A stretch of DNA of 6,542 bases from JBEKYH01 sp049511115 (GTDB lineage Bacteria > Planctomycetota > Phycisphaerae > Tepidisphaerales > Tepidisphaeraceae), in assembly GCA_049511115.1 (NCBI GenBank), contig JBEKYH010000299.1, positions 1 to 6,542 of the forward strand, written 5' to 3'. The position numbers and the translations under genes are program-made. Positions 5,401 to 6,542 of the stretch are shown piece after piece; the stretch's first letter is position 1, and every line of letters begins with the position of its first letter. Under the pieces are notes generated by a model. That model worked only from the letters and a program-made list of their open reading frames with translations, did no database searches and was not told the DNA's origin.

Positions 5401-6542
5401 TCGCGCCACCGACAGAGGCCGAATTACCGGTAAAGGTGCAGGACTCGAGCGCGAGCGCTGCCGCGCTATATATGGCGCCTCCGTCAGAGCTGCAGTAGTT
5501 GCCGCTGAACGTGCAATTAGAGAGAGATATCGCCGAAATGCTATAGATCGCGCCGCCGCCACCGCTGCTATAATGGTTGGTGCTAAAGGTGCATCCAGAT
5601 AGCGATAGTAATGCGGAAGAGTCGTTGTATACGCCGCCACCCTCTGCATTCAGACTGCTAAAGATGCAGTTGGTCAGCGTCACCGGGTCAGAGGACGCGT
5701 CACAGAGTCCCCCGCCATAAAGGGCCACCGAGGGGGGCGGGCTGTTAGTGAAAGTACATCCGGCGAGAGTCGGGGAAGAAGCGCCGCCGACATAGATGTC
5801 GCCCCCGTAATAGGCGGCGTTGTTCGTAAAGATGCAGTTCGCGACAGTCGGGCTGCCACCTGAATCGTAGAGCCCACCGCCATCCGCCGCACTGCCGGAA
5901 CCGTTGGCCGCGCCTGATTTGATTTTCAGACCATCCAGGCTCGCCGTCGAATTGGTGCCGCTCGCCGTAACCACATGGCACGCGGTGCCCGATCCGCTAA
6001 GGATAGTTACGTACGTGGTCGGATCGCTCGCAGTTGCGCCGCCGCTGGGGAATCCCCCAAGGATGGCCACATTGTCAGCCAACTGGAACGTGGAGGAAGT
6101 GCTGGCACCCGGCGTATACGTCCCCTCAGCCACTTCGATGGTATACGGAAATTCCGACGTCGCATCACTGTCCGCAACCGAAAGCGCCGCAGTCAGGGTA
6201 GTGTAGGCGTTGGTCCAACTCAGCCCGCTATTCGATCCCGTCGCCGTGTGGTCGACATAGATAATGTTAGGCGTCACCATGTCCGGCACGAGATTGGCGA
6301 CATCCGGCGTCCCCAAACCGGTCACGAGATCGTAGCCCGTGCCCGCAGCATAGCCATTGTTTCCAGTTATGATGTCGTTGAAGGCGTTAGAGGTCAATGA
6401 ATCATTCTCCAAGCCATACAACATTGGCAGCGTCTGCGTGGCACCGTCGAGGGAGGGCAGGCCGTCCAGCGCCCGTCCTTGGTCGATGATAGCGATCAGT
6501 CCGGCCCACATCGGAGCAGCAAGGCTCGTATCGCCGCCCTCG
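2408..6542 (-). CDS. S53 (sedolisin) peptidase fused to three beta-helix / choice-of-anchor Q modules, 5'-truncated by the window edge
   Basis: The stop TAG is at 2410-2408. The frame is still open at the right edge: codons from 6541 read EGGDTSLAAP into MWAGLIAIIDQG, so the ATG at 6511 is internal. This is the sedolisin catalytic-Ser region (Ser codon 6526-6524). The family calcium-site pattern follows as NDIITG...AAGTGYDLVTGLGTPD, with Asp-Ile and a GxGxD. The catalytic Glu and Asp, the signal peptide and the pro-domain would lie upstream, off the window. Numbering from the ATG at 6511, three modules follow at about 83-575, 577-1020 and 1021-1367. Each starts with (I/F)(I/M)YVD plus a TSWxxAxTTLQ-like segment, continues as short Gly/Ser/Thr-rich beta-helix coils, and ends in a DLAGxxR...DMGAY motif (choice-of-anchor Q). 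The last module stops exactly at INMGAY, with no anchor or barrel after it. The protein is probably secreted and surface-associated. An endopeptidase role is inferred from the family, and the substrate is unknown. The visible part is 1377 residues. Confidence 0.93.
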   Translation of the reverse strand, partial: EGGDTSLAAPMWAGLIAIIDQGRALDGLPSLDGATQTLPMLYGLENDSLTSNAFNDIITGNNGYAAGTGYDLVTGLGTPDVANLVPDMVTPNIIYVDHTATGSNSGLSWTNAYTTLTAALSVADSDATSEFPYTIEVAEGTYTPGASTSSTFQLADNVAILGGFPSGGATASDPTTYVTILSGSGTACHVVTASGTNSTASLDGLKIKSGAANGSGSAADGGGLYDSGGSPTVANCIFTNNAAYYGGDIYVGGASSPTLAGCTFTNSPPPSVALYGGGLCDASSDPVTLTNCIFSSLNAEGGGVYNDSSALLSLSGCTFSTNHYSSGGGGAIYSISAISLSNCTFSGNYCSSDGGAIYSAAALALESCTFTGNSASVGGAIYSSGASLSLSIIDSFFYGNSASSDGGAIASLGGSSLGSATFAMVTNCVFVGNKETGGTGYGGAIYDYSYSQPTISDSTFASNSVFTSGRGGAIYGASHSSGTVVNDIFWNDSNGEIAGDGTSGSTVTYSDVDGGYSGTGNINNNPTFVRNPNLSATDYGDLQLQEDSPCIDAGPSAIVPTGLARDLAGNARETGAAMDMGAYEFPIMYVDAAATGADTGGDWADAYTTLQQALAAAEPDAGQTIEVAGGTYEAASESPYMFQLVDGVSIFGGYAGNLGPEEGISPDTLSPSEFPTILSGDGEVHHVVSGTDLGSATVLNGLTIEGGYSSPMSGLYGGGMVLYDSSPVVNDCVFTDDFAEFGGGVGALDGSSPTFTGCTISGDGAENGGGVESVNSSSPSFLQCTISGDYAGTGSGGGILAKGYLTLSVTGCTFDGDSSYDSGGAISVGPGSAEIANSVFIGDSTEDKDAGGSLDHPFSSTPFYNYGGGSAVYIFGDSSYPTELDVVNCTFTENTFTEQPHGFGPYYTSTVAACGAKVTVDNSIFWEDLTDSSHDEVSSYNYGPITINNSDLAQPASNFSGTANISCDPRFFRDPDVGDDNFGDLRLNPVSSPCIAAGSTADVPSGITTDVLGAPRTSNSTVDMGAYQTQFIYVDSAGSGTGTSWATAFTTLQAGLSAAQGVETAYPGESAVVCVGAGTYPATLTDNPAQSFELTSGVSILGGFEGTGDDANTRDAQTYDSILTGNGSSYHVVTAIEDDGSFMDGVTIQDGNADSDTDGVIAYAGGGMYIAESSPTISDCKFLNNVANGGSSSSGLGGAVLNYASSSPIFFNCLFVGNTAESSIEIPLDPEDPGGPFYPNSYGGAMLNWASSPTLVNCTFSANTAADGGAIYDTDSGAPSLFNCILWNDTGGEIAGDGPNAVKYSDIDQAGYAGSNGNYDSNPLFVNPSTPNFELESCSPVKNKGNSSYAALYAPGINIDLAGDSRTPGGEINMGAY
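2411..3451 (-). repeat. Beta-helix module 3 (347 aa), C-terminal end of the giant protein
   Basis: The shortest module opens FIYVDSAGSG, then TSWATAFTTLQAGL and GVSILGGFEG. It has only four clear coils (GGGMYIAESS, GGAVLNYASS, GGAMLNWASS, GGAIYDTDSG) with CKFLNN, CLFVGN and CTFSAN turns. One coil is interrupted by an acidic/proline loop (IPLDPEDPGGPFYPN). It shares ILWNDTGGEIAGDG with module 1 and ends at INMGAY directly before the stop codon. Confidence 0.85.
3452..4783 (-). repeat. Beta-helix module 2 (444 aa) of the giant protein
   Basis: It opens IMYVDAAATG, followed by DWADAYTTLQQALAAA, a TIEVAGGTYEA segment and GVSIFGGYAG. The coils have GGG or GGA turns like module 1, but the position after the hydrophobic pair is mostly Asp (CVFTDD, CTISGD twice, CTFDGD, SVFIGD) where module 1 has Asn. 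A coil near residues 830-865 is expanded by a loop (EDKDAGGSLDHPF, then YNYGGGSAVYIFG). It closes with PCIAAGSTADVPSG and STVDMGAYQTQ, running directly into module 3. Confidence 0.85.
4787..6265 (-). repeat. Beta-helix module 1 (493 aa) of the giant protein
   Basis: This is the longest module. It opens IIYVDHTATG, has an SWTNAYTTLTAAL segment, and reaches the first coils after LDGLKIKSG. About ten coils carry GG(A/G)(I/L/V)Y followed by C-x-F-x-x-N (for example GGAIYS with CTFSGN, then CTFTGN and CVFVGN). A Cys recurs at the same place in at least seven coils, suggesting a stacked cysteine ladder. The module closes with IFWNDSNGEIAGDG, a GNINNNPTFVRNP stretch, PCIDAGP and DLAGNARETGAAMDMGAYEF. 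The GGAI and FxxN spacing resembles the chlamydial Pmp repeat. Confidence 0.85.

Noticed and set aside
6509..6511. ATG at 6511 as the true start of the giant gene
   Set aside because: The frame continues upstream through TSLAAP, which is the conserved catalytic-Ser motif joined directly to MWAGL, so this Met is internal.
2408..6542. CRISPR array or DNA tandem repeat suggested by recurring short strings
   Set aside because: The recurrences are codons for repeated protein coils, irregular in spacing and diverged at the DNA level.

Overview
The window looks like Planctomycetota DNA. The strongest sign is the N-terminus of the middle gene, which carries the planctomycete LEPR-XLL-type sorting motif (SLEPLEERQLLS). 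Choice-of-anchor D and Q domains, very large secreted beta-helix proteins and a GH127 sugar hydrolase all fit a polysaccharide-degrading planctomycete. The class (perhaps Phycisphaerae) is only a guess. No RNA gene, insertion sequence, CRISPR array or defence module is visible, and coding density is about 98%.

Layout. (1) 1-1184, plus strand: the C-terminal part of a GH127 (DUF1680) beta-L-arabinofuranosidase-like enzyme whose 5' end lies off the window. It retains the predicted catalytic Glu and the Cys/Zn residues. (2) 1181-2296, minus strand: a complete 371-aa secreted protein with a LEPR-XLL motif, a bacterial Ig-like domain, an FKBP-type peptidyl-prolyl isomerase domain and a choice-of-anchor D domain. 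Its stop codon overlaps that of the GH127 gene. (3) 2297-2407: a 111-bp gap with a plausible Shine-Dalgarno, a weak -10 candidate and a short palindrome. (4) 2408-6542, minus strand: the C-terminal 1377 codons of a giant secreted protein. It opens with the end of a sedolisin (S53) serine peptidase domain, including the catalytic-Ser motif and the calcium-site motif. Three consecutive modules follow, each a right-handed beta-helix closed by a choice-of-anchor Q motif. Its 5' end lies off the window.

How they may work together. The two minus-strand genes run in the same direction with a short gap, so the peptidase/beta-helix gene is upstream of the isomerase gene. Both products are predicted to be extracytoplasmic. 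A secreted prolyl isomerase assisting the folding of a very large repeat protein is an attractive but unproven reading. The GH127 gene is convergent and probably functionally separate.

The most unusual item is the peptidase fused to three beta-helix modules. Its coil motifs resemble chlamydial Pmp repeats (GGAI and FxxN), and the turn position changes from Asn in the first module to Asp in the second.
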